A stretch of DNA of 64,000 nt from Streptomyces sp. ISL-100 (GTDB lineage: Bacteria; Actinomycetota; Actinomycetes; Streptomycetales; Streptomycetaceae): assembly GCF_018614615.1 (NCBI RefSeq), contig NZ_JAGGOK010000035.1:1-64000 (forward strand). The letters are read 5' to 3'. A program made the translations under genes and the position numbers. This document shows, in pieces, positions 1-7,354 of the stretch; the first letter of the stretch is position 1, and the number at the start of each line of letters is the position of its first letter. The notes under the pieces were generated by a model. The model saw nothing but the letters and a program-made list of their open reading frames with translations. It was not told where the DNA came from and searched no databases.

Positions 1-23
1 GTTCGTGGCCAACGCACTAGAGA

Positions 24-103
24 GTGTCCGGCGGACCATGTCCGTATCGGCGCCGGGCGTCCGTCCGGTGCTGGTGATCGGTCCCCGACGATCCGCCGGA
101 CAC
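24..103. repeat. 12-bp inverted repeat around a 56-bp loop
   Basis: GTGTCCGGCGGA at 24-35 is the exact reverse complement of TCCGCCGGACAC at 92-103. It lies just past the stop of the small secreted protein gene on the minus strand, so it could act as a long-loop terminator. It could equally be a remnant of an element end. Nothing else is recognisable in bases 1-107. Confidence 0.4.
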
Positions 104-107
104 GGGC

Positions 108-401
108 TTAGAAGGCGCTGTTGTTGCAGCCCATGGTGGAACCGAGGTGGGTGTCCTGTGCACCCGGGTTGCCCTCGCCGTTGAGCGCGTTGCCCAACAG
201 GCCGTTGAGGATGCCGACCTCACCGAGGACGTCGACGTTCAGGTCGTGCGACTTGCACTTGGAGCCCTGCTTGATCTTGAAGTGGTCGCCACCCTTGCCG
301 TGGCCGTGCGGACCCCCGTCGGCGTGGGCAGTGCCGGCACCCAGGAGTCCGACGCTGGCGAGGGCGGCGACCAGGACGGCAGCCTTGCGAAGCTTGTACA
401 T
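108..401 (-). CDS. small secreted protein, Streptomyces-type
   Basis: The 97-residue protein has a clear Sec signal peptide (basic MYKLRK, a hydrophobic stretch to about residue 23, then AxA cleavage near AHA). The mature part starts with a Gly/His/Lys-rich segment (about residues 29-41). A conserved-looking segment follows with Cys49, GILNGLLGNALNGEG around residues 63-77, and Cys92 near the C-terminus in GCNNSAF. The two cysteines probably form a disulphide. The start is fixed by a GGAG Shine-Dalgarno about 7 bases upstream. The size and amphipathic Gly/Leu/Asn content recall surface proteins such as rodlins and chaplins, but no chaplin domain is visible, so I give no function. The upstream region is unusually AT-rich for this genome, consistent with a strong promoter. 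Confidence 0.75.
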   Translation of the reverse strand: MYKLRKAAVLVAALASVGLLGAGTAHADGGPHGHGKGGDHFKIKQGSKCKSHDLNVDVLGEVGILNGLLGNALNGEGNPGAQDTHLGSTMGCNNSAF

Positions 402-683
402 GTCATCTCCGGTGGAGTGAGGTGGGTGCGATCTGCGATAGATCGACTTCGTACAGTTACAGGAGATTAGTATGAAATACCTCAAAACACCCCTGCGACG
501 TGCCGGATCTCGTGATCTTGTTGCGGAAGCATCCTGAAGCCGCATCGCATACGAGCCGAGAGTGACTAGGGCGACGTTCGGGCAGGTCACTGTTACGTGG
601 GGACGCGCACAGGGCAACGCTCTTGAAAGCCGTCGTGGTGTGAGTTGCCGTGGGCGCTGTCGCACGCCCGCTGCGGGCGAACG

Positions 684-712
684 GCCCCTGACCAGCCAAC
701 CTGGTCGGGGGC
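684..712. terminator. hairpin, 12-bp stem
   Basis: GCCCCTGACCAG at 684-695 pairs with CTGGTCGGGGGC at 701-712 with one G-T wobble and a 5-base loop. The bases that follow on the plus strand (TGTCGTGTTT) are moderately T-rich. No gene in this window obviously ends into it, so it may belong to a lost or unrecognised transcript. Confidence 0.5.
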
Positions 713-933
713 TGTCGTGTTTCCCACTGCCCTTCGACGACTGCCGAGAGGCCGGGAGCGCCGGACGGATGCGGGACGCGAGCGTTGGGCGCTCGCGGTC
801 TCAGTCGTGGTCTCAGTCACCGTTGGTTCCACGCCCGTCCGCCGTTGTCCATCAAGGTCCGGCATGTTCTCTCACCAGGCACGGAGCCCTGTTCGCAGAC
901 GTCCGCGGATGCCCCCCGGACCAAGATCGGACA

Positions 934-978
934 ACTCGTAATGCGTAGGTCTCGGGTTCGAATCCCGAAGGCGGCTCT
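934..978 (+). other. 3' fragment of tRNA-Thr(CGT), probable att site
   Basis: Bases 935-941 form the anticodon loop CTCGTAA (anticodon CGT, threonine). TGCGT at 942-946 is the 3' strand of the anticodon stem. A full T-arm follows (TCGGG, TTCGAAT, CCCGA), then AGGCGGC as the 3' acceptor strand. The 5' half is missing: the bases before 934 cannot form the anticodon stem (GACAA instead of the expected ACGCA), and no D-arm or 5' acceptor strand is present. Breaking exactly at the anticodon loop is what tyrosine-recombinase attachment sites in tRNA genes look like. The intact tRNA would then lie to the left, outside the window. Confidence 0.75.
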
Positions 979-981
979 GTA

Positions 982-1020
982 GAAGCCTCAGGACTCACTC
1001 GCCGTGACCTGGGGCTTTTG
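982..1020 (+). terminator. terminator downstream of the tRNA-Thr fragment
   Basis: AAGCCTCAGG pairs with CCTGGGGCTT across a 13-base loop with one G-T wobble, followed by TTGCTTTT. It sits a few bases after the tRNA 3' end, so it is probably the original terminator of the tRNA-Thr gene, left on the chromosomal side of the attachment site. Confidence 0.6.
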
Positions 1021-1292
1021 CTTTTCTGCCGCGAACTCCGCACACGCTTCCCCCTCCGCCATGACGGCGTACGACGCCTCTGGTCGGCAGCGTCCATTCA
1101 TGTGCGTGCCTCGACCGGGCGACAACAGGGGCCCCGGCGAGTGAATTCGGCTGGTTCGGGGATTGGGGGGTGGGTACTCGGGCGGGCGCCGTCACAGGTC
1201 CTGGTGCGTGCCGCCGCGGGGTCGGGGTGTCGTTTCCTCTTCTGTGGTCCGGGTCATAGCTGTGACGTTGCCCCCACACGGTTGGAGACCAG

Positions 1293-3572
1293 ATGAGCGA
1301 GAAGAATCCGCTGAAATCGGCAGCGGCGAAGGCCGCCGAGGTGTTGCGCGGTAGCGGTGGTCCGCGGGACGGCATTCCCGGCCGGCCCGGTTCCGAGTCG
1401 CCGCCGGTCGACGAGCCGACCGACCCTCGGGCTCCGCTGCCGCCCAAGCCCGACCAGAGCGGCCCGGAGACGGTCAGCCCCACGGGCAGGCCCACCGGCG
1501 CGGCTCAAGCCGACATGGCTCAGGGTGACGCGTACCTGACCACGGCTCAGGGCGCTCGCCTGTACGACACCGATCACTCCCTGAAGGCCGGCAACCGAGG
1601 GCCTGTGCTGCTTCAGGACCATCACCTGCGCGAGAAGATCACGCATTTCGATCACGAGCGCATCCCGGAGCGGGTCGTGCACGCGCGGGGCGCCGCTGCG
1701 CACGGTGTCTTCAAGGGGTACGGGACCGCCGCGCAGATCACCAAGGCGGGCTTTCTCGGGAAGGGCGTCGAGACGCCGGTGTTCACGCGGTTCTCGACCG
1801 TGCTCGGGTCGCGCGGTTCTTCGGACACCGTGCGGGACACGCGTGGTTTCGCGACGAAGTTCTATACGAACGAGGGAACGTTCGACCTCGTCGCCAACAA
1901 CATTCCCGTCTTTTTCATTCAGGACGCGATCAAGTTCCCCGACATCATCCACGCCGGGAAGCCGCATCCGGACCGGGAGATTCCGCAGGCGCAGAGCGCG
2001 CACGACACGTTCTGGGACTTCGTCACCCTGCACACCGAGGCGACCCACCACACCCTGTGGAACATGTCGGACCGTGGAATCCCGCGTTCCTTCCGGATGA
2101 TGGAGGGCTTCGGCGTCCACACCTTCCGGCTGGTCAACGCCGAAGGCGCGACGACGCTGGTGAAGTTCCACTGGAAGCCCAAGCTCGGTGTGCATTCGCT
2201 GGTGTGGGAAGAGGCGCAGCTCATCAACGGCATGGATCCCGACTTCCACCGCCGGGACCTCGCCGACGCGATCGAGGCCGGTGCCCATCCGCAGTGGGAG
2301 CTGGGCATCCAGACCTTTCCCGACACCCCGGAGCAGGTGTTCGAGGGCATCGACCTGCTCGACCCGACGAACATCGTCCCGGAGGAGCTGGCGCCCGTAC
2401 AGCCGATCGGGCTGCTGACGCTCAATGCCAACCCGTCGAACTTCTTCGCCGAGACCGAGCAGGTCGCCTTCCATCCCGGGCATCTCGTGCCCGGCATTGA
2501 CATCACCGACGACCCGCTGCTCAGCGGCCGGCTCTTCTCGTACCTGGATACGCAGATCACCCGTCTCGGCGGGCCCAACTTCGCCCAGATTCCCGTCAAT
2601 CGCACCCACGCGCCGGTCAACGACATGCTGCGCGACGGCATGCACCAGACGGCCGTACACACCGGCGCCGCCCCCTACCGGCCCAACTCGCTCGACGGCG
2701 GCTGTCCGTTCCAGGCGGGCGCGGACACCGGGGCGTACATCGAGGTGCCCCGGGAGGTGCCGGCGGCGAAGAAGGTCCGCGAGGCGCCGGCGTCCTTCGC
2801 GGACCACTTCAGCCAGCCCCGGCTGTTCTGGCTCAGCATGACGCCCGTCGAGCGCGAGCACATCATCGCGGCTTACACCTTCGAGCTGGGCAAGTGTTAC
2901 GAACCGGCCATCAAGGAGCGCGGGCTGAAGGTGCTCGCCAACATCGACCCGGAGCTGTGTGAGCAGGTGGCGATGGGACTCGGTCTGCCGGCGCCGGCCG
3001 CCACTGTGACGCTGACGACCCCCGCGCCGAGCCCGGCCCTGTCCCAGCTCGGGCAGACCTGGCCGCTGGACGGACGCATCATCGGGATCATCGCCGACGC
3101 CGACGGCGACCTGGACGGAGTGCGGTCGGTGCGGCAGGCGGTGCTGGACGCCGGGATGGTCCCGCTGGTGATCGCCCCGGCGGGCGGCAAGCTGGAGGGT
3201 GGCGGCGAGCCGGTCGCGGTCCAGCGCACCTACGTCACGGCCCGGTCCGTCGAGTACGACGCCCTTCTGGTGGTCGCAGTGCCCGGGATCGGCAGTGACG
3301 CGTACGGCGTACGGGACGCCAAGGCCGCCGAGGCGGTGGCGCCGGCCGGCGCGGCTACCGATCCACGCGTGCAGCTCATGCTGCTGGAGGCGTTCCGGCA
3401 CGGCAAGGCCATCGGTGGCTGGGCGGGCGCCGAACGGGTCCTGGAATCCGCGGGCGTTCCCGTCGGTGCGCCGGGCGTGGTGACCGGCGACAGCGCCACC
3501 GGCACGCTGGAGCAGCTGACCCAGCTTCTGGGGCGGCATCGGGTGTGGGAACGCTTTCCCATCGGAGTCTGA
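1293..3572 (+). CDS. katE: large-subunit clade 2 catalase (HPII/KatE type)
   Basis: This 759-residue protein decomposes hydrogen peroxide to water and oxygen using haem. Residues about 75-560 form the catalase core: catalytic His130 in VVHARG, Asn203 in NNIPVFF and the haem-ligand Tyr417 in RLFSYLDTQ match the roles of His128, Asn201 and Tyr415 in E. coli HPII. The C-terminal part (about 590-759) is the flavodoxin/DJ-1-like domain found only in large-subunit catalases. The N-terminal 75 residues are Pro/Glu-rich, as in the oligomerisation arm of HPII. Start ATG 1293 follows a purine-rich stretch. The gene stands alone, with a strong hairpin just after its stop. Function is near certain; the physiological role (stationary phase, osmotic stress) is inferred from the family. 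Confidence 0.96.
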   Translation: MSEKNPLKSAAAKAAEVLRGSGGPRDGIPGRPGSESPPVDEPTDPRAPLPPKPDQSGPETVSPTGRPTGAAQADMAQGDAYLTTAQGARLYDTDHSLKAGNRGPVLLQDHHLREKITHFDHERIPERVVHARGAAAHGVFKGYGTAAQITKAGFLGKGVETPVFTRFSTVLGSRGSSDTVRDTRGFATKFYTNEGTFDLVANNIPVFFIQDAIKFPDIIHAGKPHPDREIPQAQSAHDTFWDFVTLHTEATHHTLWNMSDRGIPRSFRMMEGFGVHTFRLVNAEGATTLVKFHWKPKLGVHSLVWEEAQLINGMDPDFHRRDLADAIEAGAHPQWELGIQTFPDTPEQVFEGIDLLDPTNIVPEELAPVQPIGLLTLNANPSNFFAETEQVAFHPGHLVPGIDITDDPLLSGRLFSYLDTQITRLGGPNFAQIPVNRTHAPVNDMLRDGMHQTAVHTGAAPYRPNSLDGGCPFQAGADTGAYIEVPREVPAAKKVREAPASFADHFSQPRLFWLSMTPVEREHIIAAYTFELGKCYEPAIKERGLKVLANIDPELCEQVAMGLGLPAPAATVTLTTPAPSPALSQLGQTWPLDGRIIGIIADADGDLDGVRSVRQAVLDAGMVPLVIAPAGGKLEGGGEPVAVQRTYVTARSVEYDALLVVAVPGIGSDAYGVRDAKAAEAVAPAGAATDPRVQLMLLEAFRHGKAIGGWAGAERVLESAGVPVGAPGVVTGDSATGTLEQLTQLLGRHRVWERFPIGV

Positions 3573-3603
3573 CCGCCGGGCGGACATCCAGTTTCGTGAG
3601 ACG

Positions 3604-3641
3604 CGTCACCGGAGCGACCGACGGCGGTCGCGCCGGTGACG
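3604..3641 (+). terminator. terminator of the catalase gene
   Basis: A long two-part stem: CGTCACCGG pairs with CCGGTGACG and, inside it, GCGACCG pairs with CGGTCGC, separated by one mismatch and a short ACGG loop. It begins about 30 bases after the catalase stop and is followed by TGGTTCTCTTGG. The stem is strong enough to end transcription without a long T-tract. Confidence 0.8.
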
Positions 3642-3681
3642 TGGTTCTCTTGGTGCTCACCGGGAGAGCGGGGGCGGGGCA

Positions 3682-4236
3682 GTGGGGTGGGCGGATGTCG
3701 CCGGGGACACGGCTCTGACCATCAAGGTCCCCGAGGCCGATCCGCTCGTGAAGGCCGGATTTCCCGCTCATGTCACGGTGCTCTACCCGTTCTTGCACGA
3801 GAGCCGGATAGACGGGCGGGTGCACGGTGAACTGCTGGACCTGTTCGGGTCGTACGACGCCTTCGAGCTGACGTTCGCCGAGTTCGGTCGGTACCCCGGT
3901 GTTCTGTTCCTCGAACCTCGGCCGGCCGATCCGGTACGGGCGCTCACCAAGGAACTCACCGGGCGCTGGCCCGAAGCGGTGCCGTACCGGGGACTGTTCG
4001 GTGAGGGGCTCGACCCCCATCTGACGCTCGCCAACCATGAGGGCCCCGAGACCTGGCAGCGCGCGTACGACGCCCTGGAGGCGGAGTGCGCGCCCGCCCT
4101 GCCGGTGACCGCCCGGGTAGGGGCGGTCCACCTGATCGTCCGGGACGGTGACGGCTGGCGCGACCGTACGGTGTATCCGCTGCGAAGGAGCGACGGTGCT
4201 ACGCCGTGCCGCTTTCCAGGACCACGGACCGGGTGA
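3682..4236 (+). CDS. 2H phosphoesterase / 2'-5' RNA ligase family protein
   Basis: The 184-residue protein carries the two HxT motifs that define the 2H phosphoesterase fold: AHVTVLYPF (about residues 29-37) and PHLTLAN (about 113-119). Members act on 2'-5' linkages or cyclic phosphodiesters in RNA or nucleotides; the substrate cannot be read from sequence. The GTG start at 3682 is preceded by a G-rich stretch. The last bases overlap the 3' end of the convergent SIS-domain gene by about 38 bases, so the final residues (TPCRFPGPRTG) are probably not functionally important. There is no operon partner. Confidence 0.85.
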   Translation: MGWADVAGDTALTIKVPEADPLVKAGFPAHVTVLYPFLHESRIDGRVHGELLDLFGSYDAFELTFAEFGRYPGVLFLEPRPADPVRALTKELTGRWPEAVPYRGLFGEGLDPHLTLANHEGPETWQRAYDALEAECAPALPVTARVGAVHLIVRDGDGWRDRTVYPLRRSDGATPCRFPGPRTG

Positions 4237-5167
4237 GGTTGCGGGGTTTGTCCGGGTCGTAGCCACGGGACTCGGCGAGCGCGACCGCCAGGCGCTGAGC
4301 GCGGATCAGGTCGGCCAGCGGGTCCAGGACGCCGTCGGCGTTGCTCCCGGATTCGGCGGTCATCGTGCCGCCGACGCTCCGGATGTCCTCCGCCAGGCCG
4401 TCCGGCAGCGCGCCGAAGATCCAGGCCACGCGACCGGGGCCGGTGATGCTGATCGGCCCGTGCCGGTACTCCATGGCTGGGTACGCCTCGGTCCAGGCGC
4501 CCGCCGCCTCCCGCATCTTGAGCCCCGCCTCCAGTGCGAGACCGTACGTCCAGCCGGTGCCGAGGAAGGTGAACTGCTCGGCACCGAGCACCTCGGCGGC
4601 CAACGGCACGGTGACGGCGAGCTCGGCGTCCTGGATCGCCTCCGAGAGCGGGCGTACGCCGGTCGGAAGGGCGTCCTCCGCCTCCAGGTGGGCGCGCAGC
4701 AGGGCGAGGACGGTGGTGGCGAAGCGGGTCTGCACCACCGACTCCTCGTCGGCGAAGTCCAGTACGGCGATGGCGTCCGCCGCTTCCATTACGGGCGTTT
4801 CGGGGTCGGCTGTGATCGCGCCGGTGGGGATGGTTCCCTTCACGCGGCGGAGTACCTCCAGGACCTCCGTGGTGGTGCCGGAACGGGTGATCGCCAGGAC
4901 CCGGTCGTAGCCGTCGCGGTACGGGAACTCCGAGGCGGCGAAGGCGTCGGTCTCGCCGTGGCCGCCGCTCTCGCGCAGTACGGCGTACGCCTGGGCCATG
5001 AACCAGGACGTGCCGCAGCCGATCACGGCGACGCGCTCGCCGCGGCGGGGCAGGGCGTCCGTGTGGAGCGGGAGCGACTCGGCCGCCTGGGCCCATGTGG
5101 CAGGTTGAGTGGCGATCTCGGTCGAGGTGCGGGAGGTGTGGGAGGCGGAGGAACCTGCGGTGGACAT
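4199..5167 (-). CDS. SIS-domain phosphosugar isomerase/deaminase (GlmS/AgaS-like)
   Basis: The protein (322 residues from this start) has two SIS modules. The first shows the phosphosugar-binding signature GCGTSWFMAQ and the Ser/Thr-rich loop ITRSGTTTEVLE. The second runs from about residue 190 with FLGTGWTYGLALEAGLKMREAA and MEYRHGPIS. This resembles the isomerase half of GlmS and the amino-sugar enzyme AgaS, but there is no glutaminase domain, so it probably isomerises or deaminates an amino-sugar phosphate. An in-frame ATG at 5182 is possible and would add five residues. It is divergent from a DeoR regulator, and a GH109-like enzyme lies 2 kb away, which supports N-acetylated amino-sugar use. 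The exact substrate is not known. Confidence 0.85.
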   Translation of the reverse strand: MSTAGSSASHTSRTSTEIATQPATWAQAAESLPLHTDALPRRGERVAVIGCGTSWFMAQAYAVLRESGGHGETDAFAASEFPYRDGYDRVLAITRSGTTTEVLEVLRRVKGTIPTGAITADPETPVMEAADAIAVLDFADEESVVQTRFATTVLALLRAHLEAEDALPTGVRPLSEAIQDAELAVTVPLAAEVLGAEQFTFLGTGWTYGLALEAGLKMREAAGAWTEAYPAMEYRHGPISITGPGRVAWIFGALPDGLAEDIRSVGGTMTAESGSNADGVLDPLADLIRAQRLAVALAESRGYDPDKPRNLTRSVVLESGTA

Positions 5168-5182
5168 TGGGCGTACCCCCAT

Positions 5183-5313
5183 ATGATTGAACTTGCTTGC
5201 TTGAAATTGCTTGGAAGGCCGCCGTTCCGAGCAGCTTCGAGCGTCAGCCCGGCGTGTGGCGAAGTATCCACGATGCTGAACTCGCAGTCCATGTTGTGAA
5301 GGAGTCCGACCGC
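5183..5313. promoter_or_regulatory. divergent promoter with TTGCTTG repeats
   Basis: The region between the SIS-domain gene and the DeoR regulator contains TTGCTTGCTTG at 5193-5203 and another TTGCTTGG at 5207-5214 on one face of the helix. DeoR-family proteins often bind short direct repeats, so this is the best candidate for the operator through which the regulator controls itself and the isomerase gene. No clear -10 box is visible. Confidence 0.4.
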
Positions 5314-6147
5314 ATGTCGAAACATGAGCGGTGGAGCGCGTTGCTGGAGCTGCTGGCCGCCGAGGGAAGGCTGGAAGTCGAGGAGGCCGCCAGTACGTTG
5401 GAGGTCTCCGCCGCGACGATCCGGCGCGATCTCGACGAACTCGCCGAGCAGCAGATGCTCGTGCGGACCCGGGGCGGGGCGATCGCGCACGGGGTGTCGT
5501 ACGAGCTGCCCCTGCGGTACAAGTCCTCGCGCCATGCGTCCGAGAAGCAGCGGATCGCGGCGGCGGTGGCCGAACTGGTCGCCGACGGGGATGTGGTGGG
5601 CCTCAACGGTGGCACGACGACTACCGAGGTGGCGCGGGCGCTGGCGTTGCGGGCCGGGGGTAGTGGTGGCGGTCGGCGCGATTCCGGCGCGGGCGCGGCT
5701 GGTGGTGGTGCTGGTTTCGCTGCCGGGCCCGTTTTGACCGTGGTCACCAATGCGCTGAACATCGCGGGTGAGCTGGCGGTGCGGCCGCAGATCAAGATCG
5801 TGGTTACGGGTGGGGTGGCGCGGCCGCAGACGTACGAGCTGGTCGGGCCGTTGACCACGGGCGTACTCCACGAGGTCGTGCTGGACGTCGTCATACTCGG
5901 CGTCGACGGGGTGGATCCGGATCTGGGGATCATGGCGCATCAGGAGGACGAGGCGAGTGTCAGCCGGCTGTTCGCGGAGCGGGCGCACCGGGTGATCGTT
6001 GTGACTGATTCGTCGAAGATGGGGAAGCGGGCGTTTGCCCGGATCTGCGGGCTGGATCGTATCGATGTTGTGGTGACGGACTCGGCGATCTCGGGGGAGG
6101 CGGCGGGCCGGCTCACCGATGCCGGGATCAAGGTGATCACTGTCTAG
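5314..6147 (+). CDS. DeoR/GlpR-family sugar-responsive repressor
   Basis: The 277-residue protein has an N-terminal winged helix (RLEVEEAASTLEVSAATIRR, about residues 17-36, then the classic DLDEL), followed by a DeoRC phosphosugar-sensing domain. In the latter, DGDVVGLNGGTTTTEVARAL is the phosphosugar loop. The start ATG 5314 has a good Shine-Dalgarno, GAAGGAG, about 10 bases upstream; frames opening earlier lack one. An odd Gly/Ala/Ser-rich insertion (about residues 115-137) interrupts the sensor domain just after that loop. It probably represses the divergent isomerase gene and responds to a sugar phosphate made by that pathway. Confidence 0.9.
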   Translation: MSKHERWSALLELLAAEGRLEVEEAASTLEVSAATIRRDLDELAEQQMLVRTRGGAIAHGVSYELPLRYKSSRHASEKQRIAAAVAELVADGDVVGLNGGTTTTEVARALALRAGGSGGGRRDSGAGAAGGGAGFAAGPVLTVVTNALNIAGELAVRPQIKIVVTGGVARPQTYELVGPLTTGVLHEVVLDVVILGVDGVDPDLGIMAHQEDEASVSRLFAERAHRVIVVTDSSKMGKRAFARICGLDRIDVVVTDSAISGEAAGRLTDAGIKVITV

Positions 6148-6186
6148 GTGCGGGGTGCGGGGTGCGGGGTGCGGGCGGGCGTGTCC

Positions 6187-6266
6187 TGCGGGGCTTTCCC
6201 CTACCCGCGCCTTCCCGAAGCTGGGGCTCTGCCCCAGTCCCCGCTCCTCAAACGCCGGAGGGGCTG
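6187..6266. repeat. Streptomyces intergenic repeat, copy A
   Basis: TGCGGGGCTTTCCCCTACCC (start 6187) is repeated at 18271. The second part, CAAACGCCGGAGGGGCTG (6249-6266), with GGGGCTCTGCCCC before it, is the palindromic core of a repeat widely seen between Streptomyces genes. It follows the DeoR stop and lies between two convergent genes, so it may also terminate both transcripts. Confidence 0.65.
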
Positions 6267-6319
6267 AAGGTGCCCAGGGGGCTGGCCCGCAGGGCACCCA
6301 CGCCAGCCCCCCTTCCCAC

Positions 6320-7327
6320 TCAGGGCGCGATCGCCATGTCGAAGATGTGGACGTTGGCGTTCGCGGGCAGGACCACGAACTCGACCGTCTTGGCCGGGTC
6401 CAGCGCCACCGAGTTCGCGAACACGCTGTACTTCACCGTCGCGTTGCCGTATCCGTCCTGCCGGTTGCGGCCGTCGGTCGACTTGACCAGCGTCGCGCCG
6501 TGCGCGGTGACCGGGTCGAACGACCAGTTGGGGAAGCCGAAAGACCCCGTGCCGGAAGTTCCGTCGGTGTAGTGGACGGTGGCATTGCCCGTCGCCCCGC
6601 TGGTGACGCCCGAGCCGAGGAACACCAGCTTGCTGCCCTTGCCGCCCAGCGTGATGGCCTGCCCGGAGCTCGCCACGTTGTCCTTCGTGCCGGCCGGCAC
6701 GTTCGGCCATGTCAGCTTGGCGCCGAGGGCGTTGACCGTGGCTCCGGGCGCCAGGCCGACCGCGGCGAGCTTCTGCGCCGAGAAGCTGTTGCCCTCACCG
6801 TCGTAATTACCCGCCTTCGTCGCGGACTCGTCGGTGATCGCCACATTGTTGTACGCCGCCGACAGGCTCGCCTGCGGAGTCCCGGACCGCTCGGAGCGGG
6901 TGCCGGTGGCTGTGCCCTCGCCGTCCCCGCCCTGGTACGTCGCGGTCGCCGTGAACGTACGGATCACGAAACCCGGCCGCTTCGCGGGGACTTGGATCTG
7001 GAACGTCGTGCTGGCCGAGGCGCCCGTCGCGAGGGAGCCGTCCACGGCGCGTACGGACGGCTGGACCGCCCAGCCGACCGGTCCGGCGAACGACACCTTC
7101 AGTGAACGCATGTGCTGCGGACCGGCGTTCTTGACGGTCACCTTCACCGTCGAGATGGCCGGACCGTCGAGGTCAACGGGCGAGATCGTCACCTCGGTCC
7201 TGGCGGCCGCGGGCGCCTCCGGCCCGGCCGGCGCCGCTGCCGCCGACTGGGCGGGGACGAACATGACCGCGCCCGCCACCGCGACCGCCACGGCTCTGAG
7301 CGGATTGATCAGCCTTGCTGATCTCAT
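6320..7327 (-). CDS. secreted NEW3-domain protein with C-terminal beta-sandwich
   Basis: This 335-residue exported protein begins with a signal peptide (RSARLINPLRAVAVAVAG..., cleavage near residue 31). Residues about 45-130 match the NPCBM-associated NEW3 domain (STVKVTVKNAGP, then SLKVSFAGPVGWAV), an immunoglobulin-like module attached to glycosidases. From about 155 to the end is a beta-rich domain (YNNVAITDES, YDGEGNSFSAQKLA, FPNWSFDPV) like those appended to secreted carbohydrate enzymes. No catalytic domain is present, so it may be a glycan-binding accessory protein. GAAGGAG precedes the start. It lies 27 bases after the GH109-like gene and is probably co-transcribed with it. Confidence 0.8.
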   Translation of the reverse strand: MRSARLINPLRAVAVAVAGAVMFVPAQSAAAAPAGPEAPAAARTEVTISPVDLDGPAISTVKVTVKNAGPQHMRSLKVSFAGPVGWAVQPSVRAVDGSLATGASASTTFQIQVPAKRPGFVIRTFTATATYQGGDGEGTATGTRSERSGTPQASLSAAYNNVAITDESATKAGNYDGEGNSFSAQKLAAVGLAPGATVNALGAKLTWPNVPAGTKDNVASSGQAITLGGKGSKLVFLGSGVTSGATGNATVHYTDGTSGTGSFGFPNWSFDPVTAHGATLVKSTDGRNRQDGYGNATVKYSVFANSVALDPAKTVEFVVLPANANVHIFDMAIAP

Positions 7328-7354
7328 GACGTGCTCCTTCGAGTGGCCGACTGG

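Larger units (their letters stand above)
402..1292. other. gene-free interval with an attachment-site scar
   Basis: No open frame here has convincing codon bias or recognisable homology. The interval holds a hairpin terminator at 684-712, a 3' tRNA-Thr fragment at 934-978 and a second hairpin at 982-1020. The first part (402-560) is AT-rich and is probably the promoter of the secreted protein gene. The last part (about 1200-1292) should hold the catalase promoter, but I see no clear -35/-10 pair. Confidence 0.6.

Noticed and set aside
108..401. Chaplin or rodlin assignment for the small secreted protein
   Set aside because: The chaplin repeat is absent and rodlin similarity is only in size and composition.
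562..948. Open frames between the secreted protein and the catalase
   Set aside because: No ribosome sites, no domain, and they run through the hairpin and the tRNA fragment.
934..978. Complete tRNA gene
   Set aside because: No D-arm, 5' acceptor strand or 5' anticodon strand exists; only the 3' part is present.
1254..3587. Long open minus-strand frame opposite the catalase gene
   Set aside because: The plus strand codes for a clear catalase; the antisense frame is open only because of the GC-rich codon pattern, with Arg/Gly-rich nonsense composition.
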